A stretch of 64,000 bases of DNA from Caballeronia sordidicola (GTDB taxonomy: Bacteria > Pseudomonadota > Gammaproteobacteria > Burkholderiales > Burkholderiaceae), in contig NZ_JNFG01000038.1 of the NCBI RefSeq assembly GCF_000729995.1, positions 1 through 64,000 on the forward strand. Reading direction: 5' to 3'. The notes beneath the pieces are model-generated. The model saw only the letters and a list, made by a program, of their open reading frames with translations. It did not search any database and was not told the origin of the DNA. Shown here in pieces: positions 42,396 to 51,339 of the stretch. How positions within the stretch are numbered: the first letter of the stretch is position 1; each line of letters opens with the position of its first letter. Both the position numbers and the translations under genes were made by a program.

Positions 42396-43484
42396 ATGCA
42401 AACGCGCAAAATCCCGGTCACGGTCGTAACGGGTTTCCTCGGCAGCGGCAAGACCACATTGATGCGGCACATCCTGCAAAACGCGAAAGGGCTGCGGATC
42501 GCGGTGATCGTGAACGAGTTCGGCGAACTGGGCATCGACGGTGAAATCCTGAAGGGCTGCAACATCGGCTGCGAGGACGAAAGCGTCACGGACCAACCGA
42601 ATCTGTATGAGCTGTCGAACGGCTGTTTGTGCTGCACCGTGCAGGAAGAGTTTTATCCGGTGATGGAGCAACTCGTCGAGCGACGTGACCAGATCGATCA
42701 CGTGCTGATCGAGACATCCGGCCTCGCGTTGCCCAAGCCGCTCGTTCAGGCTTTCAACTGGCCGTCCATCAAGAATGCATTCACCGTGGATGCCGTCGTG
42801 ACTGTGGTCGATGGTCCCGCTGCGGCAAGCGGCCAGTTCGCGGCGAACCCGCAAGCGGTGGACGCACAACGCCGCGCCGATCCGAACCTCGATCACGAAT
42901 CGCCACTGCATGAGTTGTTCGAAGATCAGCTTGCGTCAGCGGACCTGGTGATTCTCAACAAGACCGATCTGATCGATGAATCGCAGCAACGCGCGGTGGA
43001 AACGCTGATTCGCGGCGAGATTCCGGCGGGCGTGAAGATCGTGCCGGCGCAGAGGGGGCAGCTTGATCTGCATGCGCTGCTCGGGCTCGAGGCGGCTTCG
43101 GAAACGACTATTCATCTGCGGGTCGACCATCATGGCTCCGTCGACGACGAAGGCCACGCGGATCATCATCACGACGACTTCGATTCAGTCGTGGTGGAAG
43201 CGCGGGTCGAGTCGCGCGAGGCCGTGGTCGCCGCGTTACGCTCGCTGGTCGATGCCAACACGATCTATCGAGTGAAGGGTTTCGCGGCTTTGCCGGGCAC
43301 GCCCATGCGGCTCGTGGTGCAGGGCGTGGGGCAGCGTTTCGATACCTACTTCGATCGCCGCTGGACCGCAGATGAGGCGAGCGAAGGAGTCAGCCGGTTC
43401 GTGCTGATTGGTGAGGACCTCGATCAACCGCGTCTGCAACAAGCGCTGGTTACCGCGCTTGCCAACGCACCTGTGCAGGCCTGA
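42396..43484 (+). CDS. cobW: Cobalamin biosynthesis protein CobW (COG0523 GTPase)
   Basis: A 362-aa G3E-family metallochaperone GTPase thought to deliver cobalt to the CobN chelatase. Walker A is VTGFLGSGKTTLM (about 10-22). The metal-binding CXCC motif is in NGCLCCTVQ, and Walker B-like residues are in VLIETSGLALPKPL. A His-rich loop, HHGSVDDEGHADHHHDD, points to metal handling. NKTD specifies guanine binding. The CobW C-terminal domain follows. The start at 42396 has GGAG 7 nt upstream; the longer open frame runs into the riboswitch. It precedes cobN by 3 bp. Confidence 0.93.
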   Translation: MQTRKIPVTVVTGFLGSGKTTLMRHILQNAKGLRIAVIVNEFGELGIDGEILKGCNIGCEDESVTDQPNLYELSNGCLCCTVQEEFYPVMEQLVERRDQIDHVLIETSGLALPKPLVQAFNWPSIKNAFTVDAVVTVVDGPAAASGQFAANPQAVDAQRRADPNLDHESPLHELFEDQLASADLVILNKTDLIDESQQRAVETLIRGEIPAGVKIVPAQRGQLDLHALLGLEAASETTIHLRVDHHGSVDDEGHADHHHDDFDSVVVEARVESREAVVAALRSLVDANTIYRVKGFAALPGTPMRLVVQGVGQRFDTYFDRRWTADEASEGVSRFVLIGEDLDQPRLQQALVTALANAPVQA

Positions 43485-43487
43485 CCC

Positions 43488-46400
43488 ATGCATCTGCTAC
43501 GCACGACGCCCGGTGGTTTTGTCGACGACGCAGCCGGCGTCATGCGTATCGATCAGACGCCGGCACCGATCGTCGTGCTCAGCTCTGCCGACACGACTCT
43601 CTCGCTACTCGCGAGTGTCGTGCCGCATCTGGAGGCGGACTTCCCGGCGGTTCGGCTGGCAAACCAGGCGTTCTTGCGGCAACCGGCATCGGTGGATTTT
43701 TACGTCGACGACGTGCTGAAACATGCGCGCGTGATTGTTATCGATCACCTTGGCGGCGAAGCGTACTGGCCTTACGGAATCGAGAGCATCACCACGCTAG
43801 CGCGCCGCAATGGCCAGATGCTCGTGATGTTTTCCGGCGACTTGCAGGAAGATCCGAACCTCGTAGCGAAGAGTACGGCCGAGCCGGCATTGTGCGATCA
43901 GCTCTGGCGTTATTTGCGCGAGGGCGGCGCGAAAAATGCCGAAGAGTTTCTTCGTTGCATTGCGTTTCGAGCGTTGGGGTACGGGCGCGAAGCGCGTGCG
44001 CCGAGTCCGTTGCCAGCAGTGGCAATCTATCACCCGGCGCGGCAGATCGCGACCGCTGACGACTGGAAAAAACGCTGGGTTCAAGGTGCGCCCGTCGTCG
44101 CCGTACTGTTCTATCGGGCCCATTTGCAGTCCGGCAATACGGACGTATTCGATGCGTTGATCGAGGCTCTGGAAGCGCAGGGCCTCAACCCGCTGCCGAT
44201 AGCGATGGCATCGCTGAAAGATCCGCTGAGTCGCGAAGTCGTGCAGCAGCTTTGCGCGGATCATCGTGCGTCGCTGGTGCTGAACACGAGCTCGTTCGCC
44301 GCGGGCGTCATAGACGACCCTGTGCCTTTCGAACTCGCGGGCGACGCCCCTGTGCTGCAAGTCATCCTCAGCGGGGGCAATCGCGAAGACTGGTTGAAGG
44401 ATAACCATGGCCTGAACTCGCGCGATGTCGCCATGCACGTTGCCTTGCCGGAGGTCGATGGCCGCATCATCACGCGGGCGATCAGCTTCAAGGGACTTGC
44501 GTATCGATGCAAGATCACGCAGGTCGACGTCGTGCGCTATCAGCCCGATCTTGAACGGGTGCGTTTCGTGGCCGAGTTGAGCCAACGCTGGTGTCGCTTG
44601 CGGCAGCTTGCTAACGCCGACAAACGCATCGCCCTTGTGCTCGCAAACTATCCGTTGAGCGAGGGCCGCATCGGCAATGGCGTGGGTCTGGATACCCCCG
44701 CGTCCGTCGTCAACATCCTTTCGATGCTCGATAAAGAAGGGTATCGAGTCGATGCAATTCCCGCCGATGGTGACGCGCTGATGCAGGCGCTGACATCGGG
44801 CGTGACAAATGACCCCGTGGTTCGAGACCTGCGTCCCGCGTTGCAGAGCCTGGCGCTCGATGATTACCTCGACGCTTTCGCGAAGCTGCCGGATAACGTT
44901 CAGCGGGAGTTGAATGCACGCTGGGGTCCGCCCGAAAGCGATCCCACGATCCGTCGCGGCCGCTTCATGATCGCGGGCTGGCGCTGCGGGCATGTGTTCA
45001 TCGGCATCCAGCCGGCGCGTTCGCGTGAGCGCGGCGACTACGCCAGTTATCACGACGCGGAACTCGTGCCGCCGCACGCGTATCTCGCGTTCTACTTCTG
45101 GCTGCGGCTGCGATTCAACGTGGATGCGATCGTCCACGTCGGCAAGCACGGCAACCTTGAATGGCTGCCGGGCAAGAGCGTTGCATTGAGCGCGTCGTGC
45201 TGGCCTGACCTGACGCTGGGCGCCATGCCGCATCTGTACCCGTTCATCGTCAACGATCCAGGCGAGGGCAGCCAGGCGAAGCGGCGGGCGCAGGCGGTCA
45301 TCATCGATCACTTGATGCCGCCGCTCACGCGCGCTGAAAACTACGGTCCGCTGCAGGACCTCGAGCGTCAGGTTGACGAATATTATGAAGCGCTGATGGT
45401 CGATCCGCGCCGCGCGAAACTCCTGCGCAAGACGATTCTGGCGAGCATTGTCGAGCATCGGTTGCATGAGGAACTCGGACTCGATAAACCTCGTGATTCC
45501 GATACTGAAGATGCGTTGCTGACACGCGCAGACGCGTATTTGTGCGAGCTCAAAGAGGCGCAGATCCGCGATGGCCTGCATGTGTTCGGCGCGTCGCCGC
45601 AAGGCGTGCAGCGCCGAGATACCCTGCTTGCGCTAGGCCGCTATCCAACCGGCGACGCACAAGGCGCGAACGCGAGCGTGCTCACCGCGCTGGCTCGCGA
45701 CTTGAATCTGGGCGATGCATTCGATCCCCTCGATGCCGACTGGAGCGCGCCGTGGACAGGTCCTCGTCCCGCTGAACTCGAAACGGTGATCGATGCTCCG
45801 TGGCGTCATCATGGCGACACTCGCGAGCGACTTGAGTTGCTAGCAACGTCGTTGCTCGACCGTCCATCGGACGCAGCGGGGCCGAACACGTCACAGGTGC
45901 TGACGCGCCTGAATGGCGACTTGCTCGCGCGGCTCGACGCGTGCGGCCCGCAAGAGCTAAAGCAGCTTCAACGCGGTCTCGACGGACGTTTTGTACCACC
46001 GGGTCCTAGCGGATCGCCATCGCGCGGAAGGCCGGACGTGTTGCCCACCGGCCGCAATTTCTACTCAGTCGATACCCGAGCCGTGCCAACGCGCGCAGCA
46101 TGGACGCTCGGCCTGAAGTCAGCCAACCTGCTGATCGAGCGCCACCTCCAGGAGCACGGCGACTACCCACGCGCGATTGGTTTATCGGTGTGGGGCACGG
46201 CCACCATGCGTACCGGCGGCGACGATATTGCCCAAGCCATGGCGCTGATCGGCGTGCGGCCTAAGTGGGCGGCGGGGAGCAATCGCGTGACTGATTTCGA
46301 AGTCTTGCCCATCACCATTTTCAATCGTCCGCGCATTGACGTAACGCTGCGGGTATCGGGATTTTTCCGCGATGCGTTCGCCAACCTGATGCATCTCTTC

Positions 46401-47261
46401 GACGCCGCCGTGCAAGCCGTGGCCGAACTCGACGATGAAGCCGAAGACCTCAATCCAATCCGTGCGCGCATCATGCGTGAACGCGACGAACACATGGCGC
46501 GCGGACTTGACGAGAAGGAAGCTCGCTTGCGTGCGGGATGGCGCGTGTTCAGCACGAAGCCGGGCGCATACGGCGCGGGTTTGCAGGAAATGATCGACGC
46601 GAAGCAATGGCAAAACGATGCTGACCTCGCACGCGGTTTCCAAAGCTCAGGCGGGTATGCGTATTCGCAGAAGGGCGATGGCGTAGAGGCGCGCGACACC
46701 TTTGGTGCGCGCCTGTCGACCATCGACGTGGTGGTGCAGAATCAGGACAACCGCGAACACGACCTGCTGGATTCGAACGACTATCACCAGTTCCAGGGCG
46801 GCATGGTGGCGGCCGTGCGACATCTTTCCGGCACCCAGCCGCATGCGTACAACCCTGACCACAGTAATCCCGCCGCGCCACGCATCCGCACGCTGCAGGA
46901 AGAAATCTCACGCGTGATCCGCTCACGGGTAGTCAATCCGAAATGGATCGACGGTGTGAAACGACATGGTTACAAGGGTGCGTCGGAACTCGCGGCAACA
47001 GTAGATTATCTGTTCGGTTACGACGCCACCGCGCGGGTCGTATCGGATCATCAGTACGCGCTGGTTGCCGATGCCTACGTGAACGACGCAGACACGCGCG
47101 AGTTCATGCAACAGCATAATCCGCACGCACTGCATTCGATCTGCGAGCGTTTGACCGAAGCGATACAGCGTGGCCTATGGCAAAGTCCTGGTGCGTATCA
47201 GGAACAGATTGAACGCCATCTGCTGGACGCCGAACAGCAACTAGAAGGGCAACGAACGTGA
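43488..47261 (+). CDS. cobN: Cobaltochelatase large subunit
   Basis: The 1257-aa large subunit that binds hydrogenobyrinic acid a,c-diamide and cobalt; it works with an AAA+ ATPase and a VWA-domain partner. It is similar to magnesium chelatase subunit H. Recognisable CobN blocks are NYPLSEGRIGNGVGLDTPAS, DAIVHVGKHGNLEWLPGKSV, YPFIVNDPGEGSQAKRRAQA and RDAFANLMHLFDAAVQAVAE. It is encoded between cobW (3 bp) and the ATPase gene, whose GTG overlaps the cobN TGA as GTGA. Confidence 0.96.
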   Translation: MHLLRTTPGGFVDDAAGVMRIDQTPAPIVVLSSADTTLSLLASVVPHLEADFPAVRLANQAFLRQPASVDFYVDDVLKHARVIVIDHLGGEAYWPYGIESITTLARRNGQMLVMFSGDLQEDPNLVAKSTAEPALCDQLWRYLREGGAKNAEEFLRCIAFRALGYGREARAPSPLPAVAIYHPARQIATADDWKKRWVQGAPVVAVLFYRAHLQSGNTDVFDALIEALEAQGLNPLPIAMASLKDPLSREVVQQLCADHRASLVLNTSSFAAGVIDDPVPFELAGDAPVLQVILSGGNREDWLKDNHGLNSRDVAMHVALPEVDGRIITRAISFKGLAYRCKITQVDVVRYQPDLERVRFVAELSQRWCRLRQLANADKRIALVLANYPLSEGRIGNGVGLDTPASVVNILSMLDKEGYRVDAIPADGDALMQALTSGVTNDPVVRDLRPALQSLALDDYLDAFAKLPDNVQRELNARWGPPESDPTIRRGRFMIAGWRCGHVFIGIQPARSRERGDYASYHDAELVPPHAYLAFYFWLRLRFNVDAIVHVGKHGNLEWLPGKSVALSASCWPDLTLGAMPHLYPFIVNDPGEGSQAKRRAQAVIIDHLMPPLTRAENYGPLQDLERQVDEYYEALMVDPRRAKLLRKTILASIVEHRLHEELGLDKPRDSDTEDALLTRADAYLCELKEAQIRDGLHVFGASPQGVQRRDTLLALGRYPTGDAQGANASVLTALARDLNLGDAFDPLDADWSAPWTGPRPAELETVIDAPWRHHGDTRERLELLATSLLDRPSDAAGPNTSQVLTRLNGDLLARLDACGPQELKQLQRGLDGRFVPPGPSGSPSRGRPDVLPTGRNFYSVDTRAVPTRAAWTLGLKSANLLIERHLQEHGDYPRAIGLSVWGTATMRTGGDDIAQAMALIGVRPKWAAGSNRVTDFEVLPITIFNRPRIDVTLRVSGFFRDAFANLMHLFDAAVQAVAELDDEAEDLNPIRARIMRERDEHMARGLDEKEARLRAGWRVFSTKPGAYGAGLQEMIDAKQWQNDADLARGFQSSGGYAYSQKGDGVEARDTFGARLSTIDVVVQNQDNREHDLLDSNDYHQFQGGMVAAVRHLSGTQPHAYNPDHSNPAAPRIRTLQEEISRVIRSRVVNPKWIDGVKRHGYKGASELAATVDYLFGYDATARVVSDHQYALVADAYVNDADTREFMQQHNPHALHSICERLTEAIQRGLWQSPGAYQEQIERHLLDAEQQLEGQRT

Positions 47262-48256
47262 ATGAACTCATCTTCCCGTTTGCCGCATTGGTCGCACAAG
47301 AACCCTTGCAGCAAGCACTTTTGTTAGCCGCCGTTGATCCCGCGCTGGGCGGCGTGCTGGTCAGCGGTCCGCGTGGCACCGCGAAATCGACGACGGCTCG
47401 CGCGCTTGCCGAACTACTGCCGGAGGGCCAGTTCGTGACCCTGCCGCTGGGGGCGAGCGAAGAACAGTTGATCGGTTCACTGGATATTCAAGCTGCGTTG
47501 CGCGAGGGTGACGTGCGCTTTTCGCCGGGCTTACTCGCGAAGGCGCATGAAGGGGTGCTGTACGTCGATGAAGTCAATCTATTGCCCAATCAACTCGTGG
47601 ATCAGTTACTCGATGTAGCCGCGAGCGGTGTGAACGTGATCGAACGTGACGGCATTTCGCATCGGCATGAAGCGCGCTTCGTGCTGATCGGGACCATGAA
47701 TCCGGAAGAGGGCGAACTCAGGCCGCAATTGCTGGATCGGTTCGGTCTGGCAGTGGAACTGCAGAATTGTTTCGATGCTGAAAAACGTCGGGAGATCGTT
47801 AAGGCACGTCTCGCATTCGATATGAATCCGGAAGCTTTTCGCTCGCAATTTGCGGGGCAACAGGAAGGCTTGGCGGCAAAGCTTCGCCAAGCCAGAGCGA
47901 CCCTTCCATCCCTCGAATTCGACGATGCGGTTCACGCACGCGTCAGCGAGTTGTGCATCGGGGCTCATGTGGACGGCTTGCGCGCCGATCTCGTCATGCT
48001 GCGCGCAGCGCGAGCGCTGGCGGCGTATGAAGAAGCTTCAGCGGTGAACGTGGAACACGTTGAACGCGTGGCGGAATCGGTGTTGTCGCATCGGCGCAAG
48101 GAGGCCAGTGGGCCCAGCGATCAACGCGCCACTGAGCCCCGCCAGCAACAACGCTCCCAAGATGCTGATGACGCAAACTTCGGCTACATGCCGCCCGAGC
48201 CCGTAGACATAACAACGGTCAAGAACGTAAGGCCGCTTGCCGCAAAAAAATCCTGA
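47258..48256 (+). CDS. Cobaltochelatase AAA+ ATPase subunit (ChlI/CobS-like), zero-frame product
   Basis: A 332-aa ATPase resembling magnesium chelatase ChlI, acting as the small motor subunit with CobN. Walker A is SGPRGTAKSTTARA (about 35-48) and Walker B is GVLYVDEVNLLP. The arginine and sensor region is IGTMNPEEGELRPQLLDRFG. A Gln/Arg-rich linker follows (about 280-315), and the frame ends PLAAKKS and TGA. It starts with GTG, overlapping the cobN stop. The last codons AAA AAA belong to a slippery heptamer, so a fraction of ribosomes should shift to -1 and extend the protein into the VWA domain; see the next entries. Confidence 0.9.
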   Translation: MNELIFPFAALVAQEPLQQALLLAAVDPALGGVLVSGPRGTAKSTTARALAELLPEGQFVTLPLGASEEQLIGSLDIQAALREGDVRFSPGLLAKAHEGVLYVDEVNLLPNQLVDQLLDVAASGVNVIERDGISHRHEARFVLIGTMNPEEGELRPQLLDRFGLAVELQNCFDAEKRREIVKARLAFDMNPEAFRSQFAGQQEGLAAKLRQARATLPSLEFDDAVHARVSELCIGAHVDGLRADLVMLRAARALAAYEEASAVNVEHVERVAESVLSHRRKEASGPSDQRATEPRQQQRSQDADDANFGYMPPEPVDITTVKNVRPLAAKKS

Positions 48257-48930
48257 GCCATCGAAGGCCGGATCCAGAGACCGACCCCGGTTGCCTTCGA
48301 TGGCTAGAACCTTCCGCATCAGGTAGAACGCGATCACGCGCGGGCGAACCGGGCACGCGTATCGACTGGTTGCAAACGCTGCTCGCGAAACGCAATCAGC
48401 CTCTGGATGCAACTCATCTGAGATTTCATCGCGAGCAAGGCGACAGCAGCGCGTTGCATTGTTTCGTGCTCGATTGCTCGGGTTCCATGCTTGGCGGCAA
48501 GCGGCTTGCGCTGGCTAAAGGACTGGTCGTGGCGTTGTTCGACCGGGCGTACCGCGAGCGTGCAGAGGTTGCGCTGGTCTGCTTTGGCGGCGCGACGGCG
48601 CAAGTGCGTCGCGAACCCGGCGCGGCGCATTGGTGGAACGATCGGTGGATTGCACCTATAGGGGGTGGCGGAGGAACGCCGCTTGCGTTGGGCGTACGCA
48701 CAGGCGCCAATGTGCTTCTCAAGGCTGCGCGCCACCGCCCTTCGCTGCGGCGCGTCCTATGGTTGCTGACCGACGGCCGCAGTCCGGAAACACCATCGCG
48801 TCCCGATGCCGCGGACCAGATTGTCATCGTCGATTTCGAGAGTGAGGCGGTGCGTTTGGGGCGTTGCGTGACGCTCGCCGGGTCATGGCAAGCGGATTAT
48901 CGTACGGCCGCTTCCATGACTTCCGCTTAG
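47258..48930 (+). CDS. chlD: Cobaltochelatase AAA+-VWA subunit (ChlD/CobT-like), predicted -1 frameshift product
   Basis: Joining codons up to 48250 with the -1 frame from 48250 gives a protein of about 557 aa: ChlI-like AAA+ domain (1-270), a polar linker, and a C-terminal VWA domain (about 375-555). The VWA part has the MIDAS motif DCSGSM (in LHCFVLDCSGSMLGGKRLAL) and GGGGGTPLALGVRTGANVLL, with a second acidic site in LLTDGRSP. The VWA frame is open only from 48172 and has no ATG or GTG; the first candidate, TTG at 48370, has no ribosome-binding site and would cut off the conserved GTRIDWLQTLLAKRN. Such shared chlI/chlD genes are reported in cobalamin producers. Without the shift the VWA partner would be missing from this locus. 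Confidence 0.82.
48244..48305 (+). promoter_or_regulatory. -1 programmed ribosomal frameshift signal
   Basis: Slippery heptamer A AAA AAA (48244-48250) in the correct zero-frame phase is followed by a 5-nt spacer containing most of the TGA stop. A perfect 13-bp stem follows, AGCCATCGAAGGC (48256-48268) with GCCTTCGATGGCT (48293-48305), around a 24-nt loop with a further CGG/CCG pairing option. A weak Shine-Dalgarno-like AAGG lies about 11 nt upstream (48229-48232). The layout resembles dnaX. Slippage gives ATC CTG AGC CAT and joins the VWA frame. Confidence 0.88.
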
Positions 48931-48931
48931 T

Positions 48932-50623
48932 TCATTCGTACCAGCGCGGCGTGTATACCCAGTCTCCATCGCCGTTGGCCCGGGCGAAACTACGCGTGGT
49001 GGATGAACCTACGATCACCATCGTGCGCATATCGACCTGACTGGAATGGAGTTTATCCAGCGTCGTGGTGGTCAGTGTTTCACCCGGCCTGCCGATGTTT
49101 CTGCCCAAAACAATCAGTGTTTCGCCACTCCGATGCTCACGCACGATATCAAGTGCACGATCGAGTTGCCACGGCCGCGCGCGCGAGACAGGGTTATAAA
49201 ACGCCATCACGAGATCGGCCTGAGCGGCGTGCCGCAAGCGCGTTTCTATCACGGCCCACGGCTTGAGGTTGTCCGAAAGCGACAACATGCAGAAGTCGTG
49301 ACCAAGCGGCGCGCCAGCGCGAGCGGCTGTGGCCAGCGCCGCAGATACACCCGGTACGATCGACAATTCGACGGCGTTCCACTGCTCGTTATCCCGGGCC
49401 TGATCGAGAGCCTCAAGCACGGCCGCGGCCATTGCAAAAACACCGGGGTCTCCCGACGATACAACCACTACGTTACGCCCGGTACTCGCCAGTTCGAACG
49501 CATGACGTGCGCGCTGCATCTCTTCGCGATTGTCGGTGCAATGAAGGGTTTGATGCGGCGCGAACGGACCGGCCATGCGTACATAGGTCTCGTAGCCGAG
49601 TACATCGTCGGCTTGCGCCAAAGCCTGTCTTGCTGCAGGCACCATCAGATTTGCGCTGCCCGGGCCGAGACCGATCACCGTAAGTGTGCCGCGTGCCTGC
49701 CCGAGCATAGTGGGATCAACTGGATGTGGCGCGAGGGCAATCGTCATGCCGTCGTCACGGGACTCAAGCGTTTGGAAGCTTGCAGGAAGCGTTCCGAAGC
49801 GAAGTGGCAAATCGAGCGTCTGTGCGGCTTCAGCAAGCGGTGCAGACGCCATCATGCTCAACGGTGCGAGCACTGCCGCCAGCGACATCGATGCAATGCG
49901 CTGTTCGCGCAGGATCTGGCGCACGCGTTCGACAATCGATTGCTCCGGCGACGGCGACAACGCCGTCACGCACACGATCGCGCAGCGCGGATGAATCATC
50001 AACTCGCCCGCAACCTTGCTCGTATGCGGTGTGATACGAATCGCCAGGCCTGCGTCGGCGGCGCGTGGCAGGTCCGCTGCGTCGAGCCATGGAGCATGAC
50101 CTTCTACGCGCGTCGTGGCGCCCGCAAGCAGGTCCGACACAAAACGTTTCCCCTGCTCGATATCGGCAAGCACATAACCCGCTGGCGGGTTCAAGAGGCA
50201 TGTGCCGAAGCGCAGTTCGCCGCTGGTCGTGATCGCCGGTGCGACGTCCAGCGCCGCCGCGATTTCGCGCGCCATGACGTTCACACCGCCAAGCCCGCCA
50301 AGCAAAGGCACGACTGCGCTACCGTCCTCGGCCACGGCGAGTACGGGCGGTTCATGGGTCTTATCGGCGAGTGCGGACGCGAGGCATCGAATCACGATAC
50401 CCGCCGCGCATAACGCGACGATCGGCGTGTTGCGTGCATAGAGTTCGCGCAGATGGGGGCCGAGTTCAGTGAACGCGACATCGGCTTTTACCCGGCCCAC
50501 GAGACCGTGAACAAGCGAACCGGGATACCGCGCCTGAATGCGGCGAGCGGTGTCGATTGCCCCCATCCCCAGCACCACGATTGCCACAGGGACATCATCA
50601 TTGAACGTCATCACGCCTGCCAT
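48932..50623 (-). CDS. cobJ: CbiG-CobJ fusion: precorrin-3B C17-methyltransferase with N-terminal CbiG domains
   Basis: A 563-aa fusion. Residues about 1-310 are CbiG-like: CAAGIVIRCLA, PLLGGLGGVNVMAREIA in the middle and ITTSGELRFG. Residues about 312-563 form the SAM-dependent methyltransferase CobJ, with GTLTVIGLGPGSANLMVPAA, VVVVSSGDPGVFAMAAAV, MAFYNPVSRARPWQL and GRNIGRPGETL. CobJ methylates C17 and completes ring contraction after CobG. The start is taken at 50623 because GGGGGA precedes it; an ATG at 50611 overlaps the cobI stop as TGATG. The CbiG C-terminal part (205-310) lacks the usual GCRRG and is degenerate. Convergent with chlD, with 1 bp between. Confidence 0.92.
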   Translation of the reverse strand: MAGVMTFNDDVPVAIVVLGMGAIDTARRIQARYPGSLVHGLVGRVKADVAFTELGPHLRELYARNTPIVALCAAGIVIRCLASALADKTHEPPVLAVAEDGSAVVPLLGGLGGVNVMAREIAAALDVAPAITTSGELRFGTCLLNPPAGYVLADIEQGKRFVSDLLAGATTRVEGHAPWLDAADLPRAADAGLAIRITPHTSKVAGELMIHPRCAIVCVTALSPSPEQSIVERVRQILREQRIASMSLAAVLAPLSMMASAPLAEAAQTLDLPLRFGTLPASFQTLESRDDGMTIALAPHPVDPTMLGQARGTLTVIGLGPGSANLMVPAARQALAQADDVLGYETYVRMAGPFAPHQTLHCTDNREEMQRARHAFELASTGRNVVVVSSGDPGVFAMAAAVLEALDQARDNEQWNAVELSIVPGVSAALATAARAGAPLGHDFCMLSLSDNLKPWAVIETRLRHAAQADLVMAFYNPVSRARPWQLDRALDIVREHRSGETLIVLGRNIGRPGETLTTTTLDKLHSSQVDMRTMVIVGSSTTRSFARANGDGDWVYTPRWYE

Positions 50624-51339
50624 TTTTCCCCCGGCACGACGAGCAGCGAGAAGTAGGGCGACGCCATGGGCTCGACTTCTTCCAGCGGCACGATGCGCTG
50701 GTTCGCCATGGTCGCGCGCTCGACGTAAAGCGCGCGTTTGTCGAGTCCGAGTTCGGTGAGCACACGCCGCACCTTGTCGAAGTTGCGGCCTAGTTTCATG
50801 ATCACGGCGGCGTCGGCGGTGGCGAGACGTTGCCTGAGATCGGCTTCCGGCAGCACGCCCGATAACACCGACAAACTCTGGTTCCGGTACACGAGCGGCA
50901 CCCCAAGCACGGCCACGCCGCCGAGCATGGAACACACGCCCGGGACCACGTGCGCTTCGAAGCGTTCGGCCAGCCGGTCATGCAGGTACATGTACGAGCC
51001 GTAGAAGAAGGGATCGCCTTCGCAGATCACGGCCACGTCGCGTCCCGCTTCCAGATGATCCGCGATACGGATGGCGGATTCATCGTAGAAGTCGCCGATG
51101 ATCGTCTCATAGCAGAGCGGCGGCTCGAGTGCTTCGGTCGTCACCGGATAAACCAGCGGCAAACGCGTCTGGGTTTCCTTGAGATGCCCTTCGATGATGC
51201 CGAACGCATTGCCTTTCTTGCCCTTCGCAACGAAGTAAGCGACCACCGAGGCGGAGGTCAGCAAACGCAATGCCTTGACTGTTATCAGCTCGGGGTCTCC
51301 GGGACCGACACCGAGGCCATAGAGGCGTCCGCTCATCAT
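50611..51339 (-). CDS. cobI: Precorrin-2 C20-methyltransferase
   Basis: SAM-dependent tetrapyrrole methylase of 242 aa that converts precorrin-2 to precorrin-3A. Family motifs are YGLGVGPGDPELITVKAL near the start, AVICEGDPFFYGSYMYLHDR and VVPGVCSMLGGVAVLGVPLV. The start ATG overlaps the cobH stop as ATGA and has GGAG upstream. It precedes and overlaps cobJ by a few bases. Part of the cobG-H-I-J unit. Confidence 0.95.
   Translation of the reverse strand: MMSGRLYGLGVGPGDPELITVKALRLLTSASVVAYFVAKGKKGNAFGIIEGHLKETQTRLPLVYPVTTEALEPPLCYETIIGDFYDESAIRIADHLEAGRDVAVICEGDPFFYGSYMYLHDRLAERFEAHVVPGVCSMLGGVAVLGVPLVYRNQSLSVLSGVLPEADLRQRLATADAAVIMKLGRNFDKVRRVLTELGLDKRALYVERATMANQRIVPLEEVEPMASPYFSLLVVPGEKWQA

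Noticed and set aside
41500..42429. Plus-strand open frame of 309 codons
   Set aside because: It runs across both riboswitches and into cobW; the bases are explained by conserved RNA motifs and the product has no protein-like domain.
43797..45602. Minus-strand frame of 601 codons inside cobN
   Set aside because: Antisense shadow typical of GC-rich genes; Arg/His-rich product with no recognisable family, opposite a clear cobN.
48370..48930. Separate VWA gene starting at TTG 48370
   Set aside because: No ribosome-binding site, and it would drop conserved VWA residues just upstream; the frameshift explanation fits better.
49046..50413. Plus-strand frame of 455 codons opposite cobJ
   Set aside because: Antisense shadow; the minus strand carries clear CbiG and CobJ motifs.
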